Origin: Gigaspora margarita
Taxonomy: Eukaryota; Glomeromycota; Glomeromycetes; Diversisporales; Gigasporaceae
NCBI GenBank assembly: GCA_009809945.1
Contig: WTPW01001069.1
Location: 64,703 to 128,702 of the forward strand
Length of the DNA: 64,000 nucleotides
Direction of reading: 5' to 3'
The notes beneath the pieces are model-generated. The model made no database searches. It saw only the letters and a list, made by a program, of their open reading frames with translations, and was not told the origin of the DNA. How positions within the stretch are numbered: the first letter of the stretch is position 1; every line of letters begins with the position of its first letter. Below are positions 30,862 through 43,483 of this stretch, piece after piece. The translations under genes and the position numbers were made by a program.

Positions 30862-32681
30862 TAGGGTTCGAAATGGGCTGGGTCAGGCCGGGTTTCTCCA
30901 AATTTAAACCCAAGCCCAAAAAAATTTTATAAGCCCAAGCCTGAGCCCAGTCCAGTAAAAATTTACGGGTTTGGGCCGGGCTGGGTCATTTCAAAACTAT
31001 ACCTGGCCCAACCAAACCCGACCGGGCCTATTGATTAAGTGGATAACTTTCTCGTGATTAGTTGATCACGTAAATTAAAAATCATGTCATAATTGGTCAC
31101 TTTGCAGATCATATGACAACTGGGCAATCAAAATTTATTATAAATGATACAGTATAGATTGTACCTGCATAAGTGCCACTCGGATGACCCGTGTAAAATG
31201 TGTTAACCGGGTCATAGATATTGTTACCCGGGTGGCCCAGATTAACTATCCATAAATACATGAAAATGCATTCGCGTTATTAGTTCTACAATTTTATGTA
31301 GATTGAATAATTAGTTTTATACATTATAGAAGTAAGCAAACGGGTTAGATAAAAATGAACATTGTAGTTGATTACAGCCATTCTCATAAATTCTGGGACA
31401 ACTGATAAAAAATTGATTTGATAAGTTTTTGAATTTGGTATTATTTGAATTGGATTTTCAGCATTACATTAATTCAATAACACCGAATTCCAAAACTTAT
31501 TGAATTCGACCGATCTATTTTTTATCAGTTGTCCCAGAATTTATGAAAACAGCTATAAATACATAAATCAAAAGTAGAATATGACNGTCTTACAAACTAT
31601 ATTGGAAAATGAATAGTGGTAGGTGTAAAATATATATTTTTCTTATTGTGATTAACTGGGTCAATCGGGTCAACCGGGTTATCCAGTTTGTAACCCGGTT
31701 AGGGTTTTTTTAAACAGGTGAGTAACCCAGAGTTGAAATCTTTAGCGGGTTCAATCTCTATTATAATATCTGTTATTGTTGTATACGTACTAACTAAAAA
31801 CCTTGAATTCATATAATACATGACAATTCAATATTAAAGCGATTTAATATGATTTAATTTCAACAGAAAAATTATGATATACATCCCAATCGTTATATAA
31901 AATTATATGAAAATTTTTCAACAACGTCAAACAATATTATAATTTCCCGTAATACATAATAAGTCTATCTTAAATATAAACCATGAATGAATAATGTAGA
32001 ACCTATTTTTTAAAAAAAATTAAATAAACAAGTTTTTTATTACATTCTTAAATATTACTAAAAAAGATTTGGACTTATTAATGTCAAGATCCCAAAAGAT
32101 AAAGTTACTTACCAAACTCTTCTTTATATCTAGTAAAGCATCAAGTTTTGTAATTTATTTTAATCTAATATTATTAAAAGTTACTATATATTATCTTTAA
32201 GCCCTTTTTTCAAACAAGTTAGTCGTACTTTTGTAAGTTAATTAAAACTTTAACGTATATATTTATTGTACATTACTATTTTTCTAGCTTACGAACCGTC
32301 TCCAAGTGAGGTATACCCAGGTAGGGTGAATTCCAGAGATATAAAAGATACTCAAAGCTTTGTTCGCAAAGAGTCTTCAATAGTATTATAAATGGTGGTT
32401 ACATTTTTTTTAAAAAAAATTTATTATAATAGGGGGTAAAAGTACTCTAAACTGTATAAATTCAATTGTATAAAATTGATCAATCACGAAAAAGTTATCC
32501 TATATAAGGACCCGCGGGGCCCGCGGGCCCATTTACAAAACCTGACCCAAGCCTGATATTTAATAAACCTGGTCTAAACCCAACCCACTTTATAATGGGT
32601 CAAAATATTGGACCTGGCTTTGACCCAAACCCCGCCCAACTCGCAAACCCACGGGTTTAGCCCGGCCTATTCTGAACCCTA
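30862..32681. mobile_element. GC-rich non-autonomous hAT element, inverted copy, 8-bp TSD
   Basis: Ends TAGGGTTCGAAATGGGCTGG and GGCCTATTCTGAACCCTA, with GGCATATA duplicated exactly outside both (30854-30861, 32682-32689). Its ~200-bp GC-rich terminal blocks are those of 2800-4544 in the opposite orientation, including the GACCGGGC...TGATTAAGTGGAT junction and the GCGGGCCC motif. The interior differs: a CCGGGTCA tandem stretch (31180-31240, 31660-31730), a foldback at 31385-31545, one ambiguous base at 31585 and AT-rich DNA. No transposase. Confidence 0.88.
31385..31545. mobile_element. Small foldback MITE inside the hAT element
   Basis: CATAAATTCTGGGACAACTG at the left is inverted at the right (CAGTTGTCCCAGAATTTATG), about 33-bp clean arms. 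Confidence 0.85.
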
Positions 32682-32754
32682 GGCATATAATATTTTGCCA
32701 GTTAGATAGGAGCGTGCCATTTATCACGTAATATTTTTTACTTAGTAGCCACCC

Positions 32755-33250
32755 CATCCATGTATGGTGTGATCACCCTAAACTCAATTCTGATTGGTTA
32801 ATATAACGACTAATATTTATAATATATTATATAAATATATATAATATTAAATAACTCTTGATCTACTGGTCCGTTTTGGATGATTTTACTACCAAAATGT
32901 TCGTCTCAATGAGACGATTCTAACAAGCTCAAAACCATTAAAATGCAATCACAGGGTCACAATATCGCTAAGGTTTTGTATTATTATATATATAAATTTT
33001 AAAATACATATGTATAAAATGCAAAACCTTAACAAACTTGTGACCCTGTGATTGGATTTTAATGATTTTGGGCTTGTTAGAATCGTCTCATTGAGACGAA
33101 CATTTTGGTAGTAAAATCATCTAAAACGGACCTGTAGAAAAGAAGTTACTTAATATTAAATAATATATATATTATATATATATTATATTCCGTATATAAT
33201 ATAATATATATATTCATAATTGACCAATATTATCAGGCAACTCTTTCCGA
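32755..33250. repeat. Foldback with shared GTCTCAATGAGACG block
   Basis: Arms 32840-32965 and 33020-33165 are reverse complements and contain GATGATTTTACTACCAAAAT, GTCTCAATGAGACGATTCTA and AATGCAATCACAGGGTCAC. The centre is ATTATATATATAAATTTTAA. Confidence 0.85.
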
Positions 33251-33264
33251 TGATCCCTCGTACC

Positions 33265-33765
33265 ATTTTTTTTCACAAATGCTGACCTACGAAAACTACA
33301 TAGATAATATGCCTAACCACAACAGAACTTCACCGGTAGCAGCTAGAACTAAAGGCCATTCACTGCATGTTTTAGTTGTATTTGAAATAGAGTTGAAACA
33401 GAGTCGAACCCTTGTAAGTGAGGCCTCCCGGCAGAAGACTATGGTATTACCAAGCGAAGAAGTAATAGACAAGCCCTGGAGTTCAGTCAAAATTTACGGA
33501 AGCTCTAGCAGAAGTAAATATTGGGTTAGAAATATTTTTCTATATAGTGTAACTCTGCCAACTCATTATAATATGGTACACCTCCCTCTCGCTCCTTTGG
33601 CTTTTGTTGTATTTTCAACAAAGTGGGCTTTCCAGTTTACCCCCTCCAAAAGATCAGCAGTGTTTACTGCTTCCAATTTGGGTTATGCGTCTACCAAAAC
33701 GGAATTGTTGACGTCAGGAGTGAAACACGTTTACTGCATACAGATAAACAATGAATGACATGACA
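33265..33765 (+). mobile_element. SINE-like repeat with a 159-codon open frame
   Basis: This block is GC-richer than its surroundings. It holds an uninterrupted plus frame (33279-33758) with no recognised domain, and a minus frame across 33296-33490. The minus strand has a B-box-like GGGTTCGACTCTG and an A-box-like TAATACCATAGTC, which fits a tRNA-derived SINE. The stretch CCCCCTCCAAAAGATCAGCAGTG (33640-33662) recurs as CCCCCTTCAAAAGATCGGCATTG at 63935-63957. I favour a SINE over a gene. Confidence 0.45.
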
Positions 33766-33924
33766 GGAATTTTTATGGAACCATCTAAAAAATTCTCGTA
33801 TTATTGCAATTTTAGATATAGTTGTTCGTACTTGTTCTTTTTTTTTCTACATATAGTACTTTGATAGAATAGTAGTAGTATACTTTATGCAGACTATATA
33901 ATTTTTAAATGTAATCATAATCTT

Positions 33925-34142
33925 TGTCAAGATTGCTGACTTTTCTTTGTCTTCTTTTTCTTTTCTCTTTTTGTTTTTAGTTAGTTTTTGGTTTTCGTTT
34001 AGGTTTTGTAGAATTACCCCTTTTTTTTTACTTTCCTTTTAGTTTCGTAAATACCTTTTGTTCGTAAGGGTAGGGCTTTAAGTCTTCTTATCCTAGAGGC
34101 TAGGTAAGGAAGATTAAAGAAAAGTTAGCAATCTTGACAAGG
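33925..34142. repeat. Foldback MITE
   Basis: TTGTCAAGATTGCTGACTTTTC and the inverted GAAAAGTTAGCAATCTTGACAA bound a T-rich 170-bp centre. Confidence 0.75.
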
Positions 34143-34427
34143 CTAACAACTGCCAACAGTGATTTAAAAATCAGAGGCATGTGTTGCTAAGGTTTTTAAG
34201 GAAGAAATAGTTGTTGTGGCAGATCGCATTTAGGTACTTCGGTAACCGGATGAGTCTTTATTGTGAAATGGAGGGTATAGCAGTATTATCATGTCAGGTG
34301 TGTTGCAATAGCACCATTGTACTTAACTCTAAAATAATAAAGACAGGATTGCTTAAACGTAAAAAAAAATATATATATAATATATATATTATATATATTA
34401 TATATAGACGTGATTACCACTCTGACC
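34143..34427. other. Intergenic, unassigned
   Basis: Moderately GC-rich DNA without a recognised gene, then an ATATAT tract (34365-34407). A 104-codon frame crossing it runs into the repeat at 34428 and has no family features. Confidence 0.4.
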
Positions 34428-34707
34428 CAGTGTTGTGCATTTTCGCTGTCCTAGCCTTTTTTTGGCATGTCCCAACGTCCCAACATCCCAGCATCCCAAG
34501 TGTCCCAACTATGTCCAAGTCTTAATAATTAATAAATTAATTTAAAAAAATATATGATTATATATTTTTTTAGGTGCTGAACACATTTCTGAAAAAATTA
34601 AATTAGATTATCTTAATAAAATTTTAAGTAATTTCAATTTAAAAAATTCTCCCAAAATGTCCCAAAATGTCCCAGCTTATGTCCCAACTGTCCCATATAC
34701 AACACTG
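34428..34707. mobile_element. hAT-type MITE with TGTCCCAA repeats
   Basis: Ends CAGTGTTGTGCATTTTCGCT and the inverted TGTCCCATATACAACACTG. Inside each end are repeats of ATGTCCCAA/CGTCCCAAC. Flanking octamers CTCTGACC and CCCTGATA agree at only 5 of 8 places, so the insertion is old or the ends slightly different. Confidence 0.7.
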
Positions 34708-37007
34708 CCCTGATATCACGTAATAAATGGCATGCCCCATACTGTGCTATAATTAATTCTACTATTGGTAAAATGCTATAATTGTTATAATTCAGTAATT
34801 CTACATCTATACAAATCACTATTTGTAAGTATTAGAATATAAAATCAGATTTTCATCCAATTACTTGAAAAAAAAGGAATTGGCACAAACTTCAATACAT
34901 TCTCAATATTTGAGAGAAGTGGATTGTGCCCACTTTTTTCGATACACTTTGTTTGGAAGCTAATATGTTGCGATTAAGCAATATTTATGATATCTATGAA
35001 ATCTATAATACTTTTTTTATAACAGTCCTTATAAGTAGTGGTTTCTCTAATGCCAATCTCATGACCATTTCCCTACAGATTTACTATCAGTTTATCATAT
35101 GGGCATATTTGACTCAACTGATATGCAAAAGTGATAATACAGAAGTGATAAGTAAATTTATATTTTTTATTGGATATCGAATTATCATATTTTCTTATTT
35201 AGTAATAGTTAATCTTGCTCCAATCTAATTAGATAAATTTAATTGGCTAGTTATTTGTTTATATCATATTTGCCAAATGCTATCACCTGCACTATTACTG
35301 TAGTACATATATGCTAATACCCAATGCACAATTTTATATTTCAAACCCTACTTACTTCTAAGATATTTCAGGATAGAAGTAAAATAAAATGTTGCAAAAC
35401 TCTTAAGAATTCCCAAGATAAATTTCAGTGTACACCAAATAACATAATGTTAAATAGACTTGGATCGGAAGAAGAAAAAACATTAACAAGTATTATTTGC
35501 AAGAGCACTACTTTAATTCTCAATTTAATCAACTTGGATCAGAAGAAAAAAAAACATTGTTGAAAGCACTTTACAAAAATACAATACCAACCTCTTCAGA
35601 TCTTAATCTACATAAGTCATATAAACAAAGTATATGTATTGAAAGCAAAGATTAGTTCCAATGAATCTTTTATTTTTTATGAACATTTATATTTTATATA
35701 TAAATGTAATAAGTATATAATTGCAGAAAATTTTTCAACCCACAAGAATGAACATATATTCTATAATGACTTTCTATATATTAAAGCTATACATAGAATA
35801 AGTAACAAGAATTATTGAAGAGCTTACAAAGTAATTAAACTTGGTCACTATTCATCCATTTCAAGATTTACTCGAAAACAAGATAATATTGCATATTGAG
35901 TTCCTGATAAATACGAGATTGAAACTAGTTTAGCAGAGTTGTTTGTAAGATGTAAAACACAGTATCAGCAAGCTGGTTATGTTAATTATACAATTAGTTG
36001 TGTAAATCAGAATAGTAATATAGTATCATGCAGTAGTACAACCTCTGCAACTAATATTGGAGTTAAATTTTTAAAGGTAATTATAAATTAAATAAAGAAA
36101 AAAACTATTCATATTTTAATTAAAAATCTTTTATAGGATATTTGTAATAACTCTAATCCTACACCCTAACCAAACTATATAAAGCAATACCCCTGAAAAA
36201 GCCTTCTAAAATTTTATAACTTTATAATAAAATAACTTAAATTTTCAGCATAAGCCAATTTCAGCATAAGCTGCCACATTAATTGTTTGCATAAAGCAAG
36301 AATAGAAGGTTTTACCAATTGCAAATGTCCTTATATAGAATTAAGATCTGATTCACAAAAAAACAAATAAATTGCACTAGTAGCAAAAGATTTAAAGATT
36401 CAAACAACAAAGCTTTTTTATAATCATCAATTTGTTAATTTATCAGATGCTAATATAGTAAAGCTTGAATTAGCAAAGCTTAAAATTGCAAATCATGATA
36501 TAACTCTTGATTATTAGCATAAAAATGAAAACAAATAACAATATTATTGTTCTCTTGTATGGATATGTGATGAAATATTAATTTTTCATAATGGATATCA
36601 AAAATTGGCAGCTGTAAATTCAAATATGGTTCGAGAATATTTACTTGAACAATAACGTAAAAAGATTAATAATCAAATGAAACAACATTTACTAATAGTT
36701 CTATTTAATATTAATCAAATATGGAGTTTGAAGAAAATATTACAGAAAATGTAGCTAAAATAGATGTAGATTTGAACAATTCTAAAATTGAAAATGCAGT
36801 TTACCGGTCAATTAATCTTTATTAACAGTTTTGGTGCCAGCTTTAACAATATCAAATCTAGTTGTTCTTTGTTTTGGTAATAAGATTAATATAAAAATTG
36901 GTGGAGATGGTCAGAATATTGGTAGGAAGCAGAGTCATGTAATACTTGCAGTTGGTATTTTAAATGAAGGTGAAGCAGTGTTAAATCCGGATCATGTATA
37001 TAGATAA

Positions 37008-37052
37008 AAAATTATTTATTATTATTATTATTATTATTATTTCTATTATTTA
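37008..37052 (+). repeat. ATT microsatellite
   Basis: About 13 units of TTA/ATT in the apparent intron following the EGEAVLNPDH piece. Confidence 0.9.
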
Positions 37053-37416
37053 ATTTAATTTAATTTTTATTTTAAAGCATTTGTCTATATATTGGCAAAG
37101 AAAATTGTGATTCATTAAATTGTGTTTATTAAAAATTTGCCCAAGAGCTTGAAGAATTGAAAAATACTGGATTTGTTGATAATTTAGGAACTATATAGCT
37201 CGTGGAATTTTTTTTAGGAAACTAGAAATTTCTAGCAATAGTATTAGGACTTAACATAGCAAACTTAAATTATTTTTGTTTTTTTGTAATTGTCATGAAA
37301 ATGAACATGCTAATATGGAATTAAATTAGAATAATAGTTTCAATACCTGTGGTAAGAATTGTTTTAAGATTATTATATATAATATATAGTGCTCTATACA
37401 GTACACAATACTGTAT

Positions 37417-37849
37417 CAGGGACGATGATTTTCTGCATTTTACAGAATGCTGCAGAAATCATGGAATTAGGTTGTAAACATGGAATATATTAAAAATAGT
37501 GCAGAATTGCTGCAAAAAGTAGGGATTTATAAATTATTTAGTTTTTTTATAAGTACAAAGTTCTAAAAATATAACTTCCAAAAAGTTCCAATGTAGAAAA
37601 TAAATAAACCTGAAATACGAGCATGGTCAGGAGAAAATTTTTTGCTTAATATTCGAAATAATCTGAAGACTAAATGACAAATTGATTGCAGAATATTCAT
37701 GATTTCTATATAACTAATGCAGAATTTATAAATGACCAACGCAGAATTCACGCAGAAATTATGAATTTTAATGCACAGAATTTTTGCAGAATTTGTTTTT
37801 GTCACGGATGGAATTGGTAAGTTTTTACCGCAGAAAATCATCGTTCTTG
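37417..37849. mobile_element. hAT-type MITE, 433 bp, perfect 8-bp TSD, in intron
   Basis: Ends CAGGGACGATGATTTTCTGC and the inverted GCAGAAAATCATCGTTCTTG. TACTGTAT is duplicated at 37409-37416 and 37850-37857. The interior is full of GCAGAAATT/GCAGAATT repeats. The 92-codon minus frame across it is not a gene. Confidence 0.92.
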
Positions 37850-38461
37850 TACTGTATGCAGCATTATGCAGTTAACTTATTTAAGCCAATTAATTTTATT
37901 ATTAACAAATAGGGCGTAAACATTTAATGCTTTTTGATACTATTGATCAAGGCAATTGGATTCCTAATGAATTGCATACTATATTACGCATATCAGATAT
38001 TTTACTGCAACGTGCTTTTTATGAACTTTCAACTAATCAAAAACAATTTGCAAAAACAATAAGTCAATTAATAATTGCTAAGATGAAATGAATTGGTGTA
38101 CATTTTGAATTTTTTTCTCCTATAACTAATTCAAGCCCATGGACATGGACTTCTTTGATGGGTTCTGACAAACTTAAAGTACTACAAAATTTTCAAATAT
38201 CAAAATTTTTTAATTTGAATAGAGGAAGAGAAGTAGAATATCTTTGGCATGAATTTTATAGACTTTACAAAGTAATATGTCAACAAACTTTAACTGATAT
38301 AGAAATTGATAAATTTGAATATGATATAAAGCAATGGATTAAAGATTTTACTCGATCTACAATTGGAAAATTAAATTCACCCAACCAACAACAAGGAATG
38401 TATTTAAAGAAAAATGTAACACTATATATGCACATGTTAGCCCAACATATGCCTAAGTTTA

Positions 38462-38996
38462 GGGGGCATCCATAAATAACGTTATGCTTGAGGGGGGGGT
38501 CCCCCAAAATATAACGATTTTCCAATATGTAGGGGGGGTCCTCCCAACATAACGCAATTTTTTTATAAAAATTTGTCTAAAACTTGATCCAGTGGTCCAA
38601 ATTGGATGATTTTGGTACCATTCGAACCGTCTCGAGGAGAGGAATCGAATGGTACCAATTTCATTTGATTTGGACCACTGCATCACGTTTTATTAACGAA
38701 ATACTATTGGTTATTATGTTTTCTTATAAAAGTACTATAAAATCAATAGTATTTCGTTAATAAAACGTGATACAGTAATCCAAATGAAATGATTTTGGTA
38801 CCATTGGATTCGTCTCATAGAGACGAATCGAATGGTACCAAAATCATCCAGATTGGATCACTGGGTCATTATATATTCAAGTTTTTGTAAAATTATATAT
38901 ATAAACATACGGATTTTTAAAAATTTTTTTATATAGTAGAGGGGGGGGTCAAGAGCTACTATGTAGGGGTACATAACGTTATTTATGGATGCCCCC
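38462..38996. mobile_element. MITE with 3-bp TTA TSD (PIF/Harbinger-like), in coding sequence
   Basis: Ends GGGGGCATCCATAAATAACG and the inverted CGTTATTTATGGATGCCCCC. TTA stands at both borders (38459-38461, 38997-38999). Discounting the insert and one TTA, the host frame reads through as KFMRNL, which confirms the boundaries. Runs of eight G near each end, and inner inverted blocks TGATCCAGTGGTCCAAATTG with GAATGGTACCA, are visible. Superfamily is inferred only from the 3-bp target. Confidence 0.88.
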
Positions 38997-40171
38997 TTAT
39001 GCGCAATTTATAAAATAGAGGATTGTCACTAGGGTTCCAACCTCTCACTCAAATAACTGCATAACTGATTACCTGACCCAAAAAAATTGTCAACCAGATT
39101 ACATTTTGAAATAACTGGTTTTTTTACAATATGCGGGTATCCGGTTGGTAAACGGGTATATATGGGAATATAGTTAACCTGGTTAATATTAGAGTTTAGT
39201 TTAGTGTTCTGACCTGGGTCAAATGGGTATATACGAGTTTACGGTTGACCCGGTTAATATTAGAGTTTAGTTTAATGTTCTGACCCGTTTTAACCGGGTT
39301 AGGAATAAAAATATAATAAATAAATAAATAAAAAAATAAAAATTTATTTGATATATAATCTGCTGTATGGCACAATATTGTATTGTGTACAATAAAATAA
39401 AAAAAAATGCTTGCACTATTTTTATAATTTTTGCATTTATTATAATTTCATTTTATTCATATCCTGGGTCAGAACACTAGTTTAGTTAGATTCTAGCGCC
39501 AGAGTTAGTTAATAATACTTAATCATGCATATAGATAATGCATAAAGATAATGAATAATACAAAAGTAATTGTACAAATTGTACGATTTATTAATATATA
39601 AAAGGAGTATAAAAAGGTGATCGATATCATTATTAATCATAAACCTTTTTTTTTTTATCGGTATATACTATCTTCGCTGTTTGTTACGAACATAACTAGT
39701 GCACTTTATTCTTAAATGCTGTTATAAAATTTTTTTCTGGTTATTGTTTACTGGCTATTATTACTAGTTATTGATCCACCACCATTCTACGCTAACCATC
39801 ACTATAATTTACCCAATTTACAACTACGCATTACAACTATGTGTCATAACTATACTCCCACCAGTTGTCTACAAATCACAAGTAGTTTTCCAGTTACCCA
39901 CAAATCACAACCACTAGTAGTTTTTACAAGTTACAACCAAGTAACTACCAAACTGTTTTCAGTTAACTGTTACCTGCTAATTATTGTCTGCTATCACCAT
40001 TGCAAGAAGGAAACGAGTGAATTAATAGAGAATTATAGTTATAGGTACAATTGTTTTAAAATTAAAATAATAATTTTTACATTGTATTATAATTGTAGTA
40101 TTAAAATATCTAACTTATATTAATAAAAGGACATATATTGAATAAGTCTGGTTTATCTTATATCTGATTAC

Positions 40172-42757
40172 ATGTCTAATGGTGATGCACATGATACGCA
40201 CTCTTTAGATTATGAAGAATCAATTAGAGGTGAAGAATTGCATGTAGATAATGAAGCAATTAGAGATAAAGAATCACATGTAGATGATGAATCTTCTAGA
40301 GATGAGGAACTATCTCAAAATAAAGAATTTCTTAAAGAAAAAACCAATAAGCAAAAAAAAAGAAACAATCATAGTATTGCATGGGATTATTTTAAGATGG
40401 AAAAAGAAGAAGAAGGGTTTGTTGATATATGCCAACTCTGTAAAAAAAAAATATAATTGTCAAATATGCGTATGACTCATCAACAGGAAATATGCTTGGT
40501 TATCTTTGGTCCAAGCACTGAATAGATAACGAACATCCTAATGGAGCAAATGCTAGTGGCCCGATTGTCAAGGCAATCCATATTATTACCAAACGGCATC
40601 AAGAAAAATTAACAAGAGAGTTGATCAAATTTATTCTTGAAGACTGTCAGCCTTTAAATATTTTATGTTGTAATGCCTTTCATCATCTTTTAAATGATAT
40701 GGAACCCAGATTTCAGATTCTCTGTGAAATAAATACAAAAAAAAGAATTAATAAAGCTTATAATTGGAGTCAGAATCAATTATTTGTATGATGAATACAG
40801 ATAGTAGTTTCATCAATTTAACGACAGACTTATGGAGTTCAAGAACCAATAAAGAATATATTGGAGTTATGGCGACTTGGGCTGATTCATCCTTTGTATT
40901 AAAAGAAGCTTTATTAACGATTTAACCACTTTCTTCCCCACATACTGTTAAAAATATTAAAAATTCGCTTAATCATATTATTAATAAATGGGATCTAATT
41001 GGATGAGTTTTTTGTGTCACGATGTACAATGGAGCAAATATCAAAAAAGCAGTCCGTTTAATGATATTGTGTGGTTAGCTTGTTCGGCTCATACGCTTCA
41101 ATTAAGCGACCTAAAGGTCTTAAACCTGTGGTATGACTAATTAAAAGAGCAAAAAATCTGATTCTTTTTTTTCTAAAAGCCCTAAACAAACCAAATGTCT
41201 TAAAGATGCACAAAAAAAATGCTGATACTCAACAATTTATCAAGTAACTTAGGACGTAGCGATAAGGTGGAATTCCTCATATTTAGCTTGGATCCAACTT
41301 AAAGAATTGCAAAAAGTAAGGTGTGCAATGGGCCAGGTTGGACCGGGTTTGCCTGTGCCCGAACCCAACCTGTTATATTATGAGCCCGGCCTGGGCCCGA
41401 CCCAATTCATTATGGAACTAAAAATCTAGGCCCGGGTTTGGCCCAAACAAGGCTCAACCTATATAAATTACCGGGTTTAACCCAGTCCAAGACCAACCTG
41501 TTTTTACAGGCCCAGCCTGAGCCCAGCCCAATTAATTTATGGGCCTAAAAATTTAGGCCCAAACCCAGCCCAAACCCAGCCCAACCCACAAATTATCAGG
41601 TTTGGCCTGGCCCATTGCACACCCTAGCGAAAAGCAATTGATTATCTTGTCATTATGTTACCATCTGAATCTGAACGATGCGACTATCTTGATAGTGAAT
41701 ATTTGAAATTAATAAACTTAACTGAAAGTGAATGGCAATTGTTGAATGAACTTATTTACTTACTAAAGCCATTCTATGAAGCTACCACTATATTTTCTGG
41801 CTTGACCTATTCTACACTGTATCTTATTTATCCCACAATAAAATTGCTTATTAAAAGATTTACACTCTCCGATGAGCAAACCGGAGAAGATTATGCCGAT
41901 TTATTGTTTGGACCCAGGGAGCAAATAAATGATAATCAAAATCAGTTAATTATTGATGAGGAAGATTCTGATGAGTTTGATAATGAATTACCTGTAATTT
42001 CAGAAAAAATTAGCAGCCATTATGTGTATCACGAGGATGAAGCAAAAAACAAAATCATAAAAAAGTTCAAAAGGATATTCATAAAAAATATAATGATCCA
42101 CATTTTAAAAATTGTTGTTCAATAGAGCCGCCTGTTGATACTGAAGGATTATATGATCTAGTCAAAGCAGCAAGTTATCTTTCTCTTCAAGAGTATTGGG
42201 ATGTCCCAGAGGAAACTGGGCTTATTGCGTCATTTTTGAACCCGCAAATAAAAAACTTAAAATTTATTGATGATAAAAATATAAAGCAAATCACAATTAA
42301 CACGGTATGGAGGTTTTGTACTGAGGAAGAGTGTCACCAACCTTTGGCTGAGAAGATTCCAAAAAACTATGGGTTTGCTGAGTCATCTAGTATGTTAGCT
42401 TCTAATCCTGCAATAACTAATAATTTAGTTTTAGACTTGTATAATAATGAAGAATCGGATAATGCTTATGAAGAGGATGAGGTTGATCATTATCTTCACG
42501 AACCTATTCAAAAGAGAAAATGTGATCCATTAATATGGTGGCGGGACAATACAGAAAAATTCCCCACCTTATCGAACCTGGCCTAAAAATATTTATCAGT
42601 GCCAGCTATGTCAGTTCCATCGAAACGCTTGTTTTCAGATGCTGGGCAGCATATAACAGCATTGCGTAACAGGCTTCAGCCTGATATGGTCGAACAAATG
42701 TTGTTCTTCAAGCGTAATATGGAACACTTTTCTATTTTTAATCCGGATGAATTATGA
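40172..42757 (+). pseudogene. hAT transposase (BED finger, catalytic core, hATC), broken
   Basis: It begins with an acidic region of repeated DNEAIRDKESHVDDESSRDE type (40172-40320), then a BED-type zinc finger start (WDYFKMEKEEEGF...CQLCKKK). Middle pieces include TTDLWSSRTNKEYIGVMATW (40817), the first catalytic Asp region of hAT RNase-H folds. After the MITE come LNELIYLLKPFYEATTIFSG (41738), SLQEYWDVPEE (42180), and the C-terminal dimerisation domain LIWWRDNTEKFPTLSNLA with [16 protein letters not shown] and [16 protein letters not shown] (42529-42715), ending at TGA 42755-42757. The frame has stops after the BED finger (near 40455) and at several later points (for example 42123-42125 and 42584-42586), plus the MITE at 41317. 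The copy cannot encode a full transposase. The stops at AT-rich sites suggest decay after insertion. Confidence 0.85.
41317..41626. mobile_element. 310-bp GC-rich hAT MITE inside the transposase gene
   Basis: Ends TAAGGTGTGCAATGGGCCAG and the inverted CTGGCCCATTGCACACCCTA. Flanks GCAAAAAG (41309-41316) and GCGAAAAG (41627-41634) match 7 of 8. The interior consists of GGCCCAGCC/GGGCCTGG motifs in tandem. It is of the same general type as the ends of 2800-4544 but a distinct family. Confidence 0.88.
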
Positions 42758-43416
42758 AATACAGGTAAGAGATATATTTATGTGACTAGTAATTTTGTCT
42801 TTAAAAATTAATAAGCTGTTTGGTATAATAGGTGTTACTTGTCTTGTGACACTGATGGAATATTATGGAGATCAAATCATGAATTAGATTTTTGAATAAT
42901 GCGAGTATATTTAGCTGAAAGAATTTAAAATCAGATAGTAATTGCAAAAGAATCTACTTACAGTAGTAAATGGCCGTATCATATGATAGAATTATTATAG
43001 GTCAAATAATAAATGATCGTATCAGTAATCGAGATAGCTACAGAAAGAGAATATTGTATTCTGAGTGTCTAATCTTTATCATATTAAAAAAGTGATAGTT
43101 TACGAAAACCTCAAAAAAAAAATAAGAAATAGATAGATCGGATAAGCTGGTAGGCTTTTTAGACCAAATTCTTACGAATGTGCATATTTTGTTTTATACT
43201 TTTTATATCTAAACATCAATTTATACTTGCACAGATTTTAGTTATTTACGCTTTTATTTATATTTAATTTGGATTCAAACATATCTAATTATAAATATGA
43301 GTATGTGGATTTTTATTTGGCAAAACTTAGTTCGGTTGTTCAATGATTTTAACGTACTGATAAATTAAAAATTCAGTACAATCAGATATCGCTTCATTGG
43401 TACGTTTTATTAAGAT

Positions 43417-43483
43417 ATGAATGCGCAAAGAGAAAACTTAGAAATCTTAAGAGATTTCTAGATTTTCTCTTTGCGGCATTCAT
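43417..43483. repeat. Hairpin, ~31-bp arms
   Basis: ATGAATGCGCAAAGAGAAAA...AGAAATCT and its near-exact reverse complement around TTAAG, in the right untranslated part of the hAT element. Confidence 0.9.

Noticed and set aside
30862-32681. LTR-type element suggested by long similar ends
   Set aside because: The ends are inverted, not direct, and the 8-bp target with TAGGG termini fits hAT; no polyprotein motifs.
34926-35228. 100-codon hydrophobic open frame
   Set aside because: AT-driven Ile/Tyr/Phe composition without motifs; it may touch the start of the decayed family member but nothing supports a separate gene.
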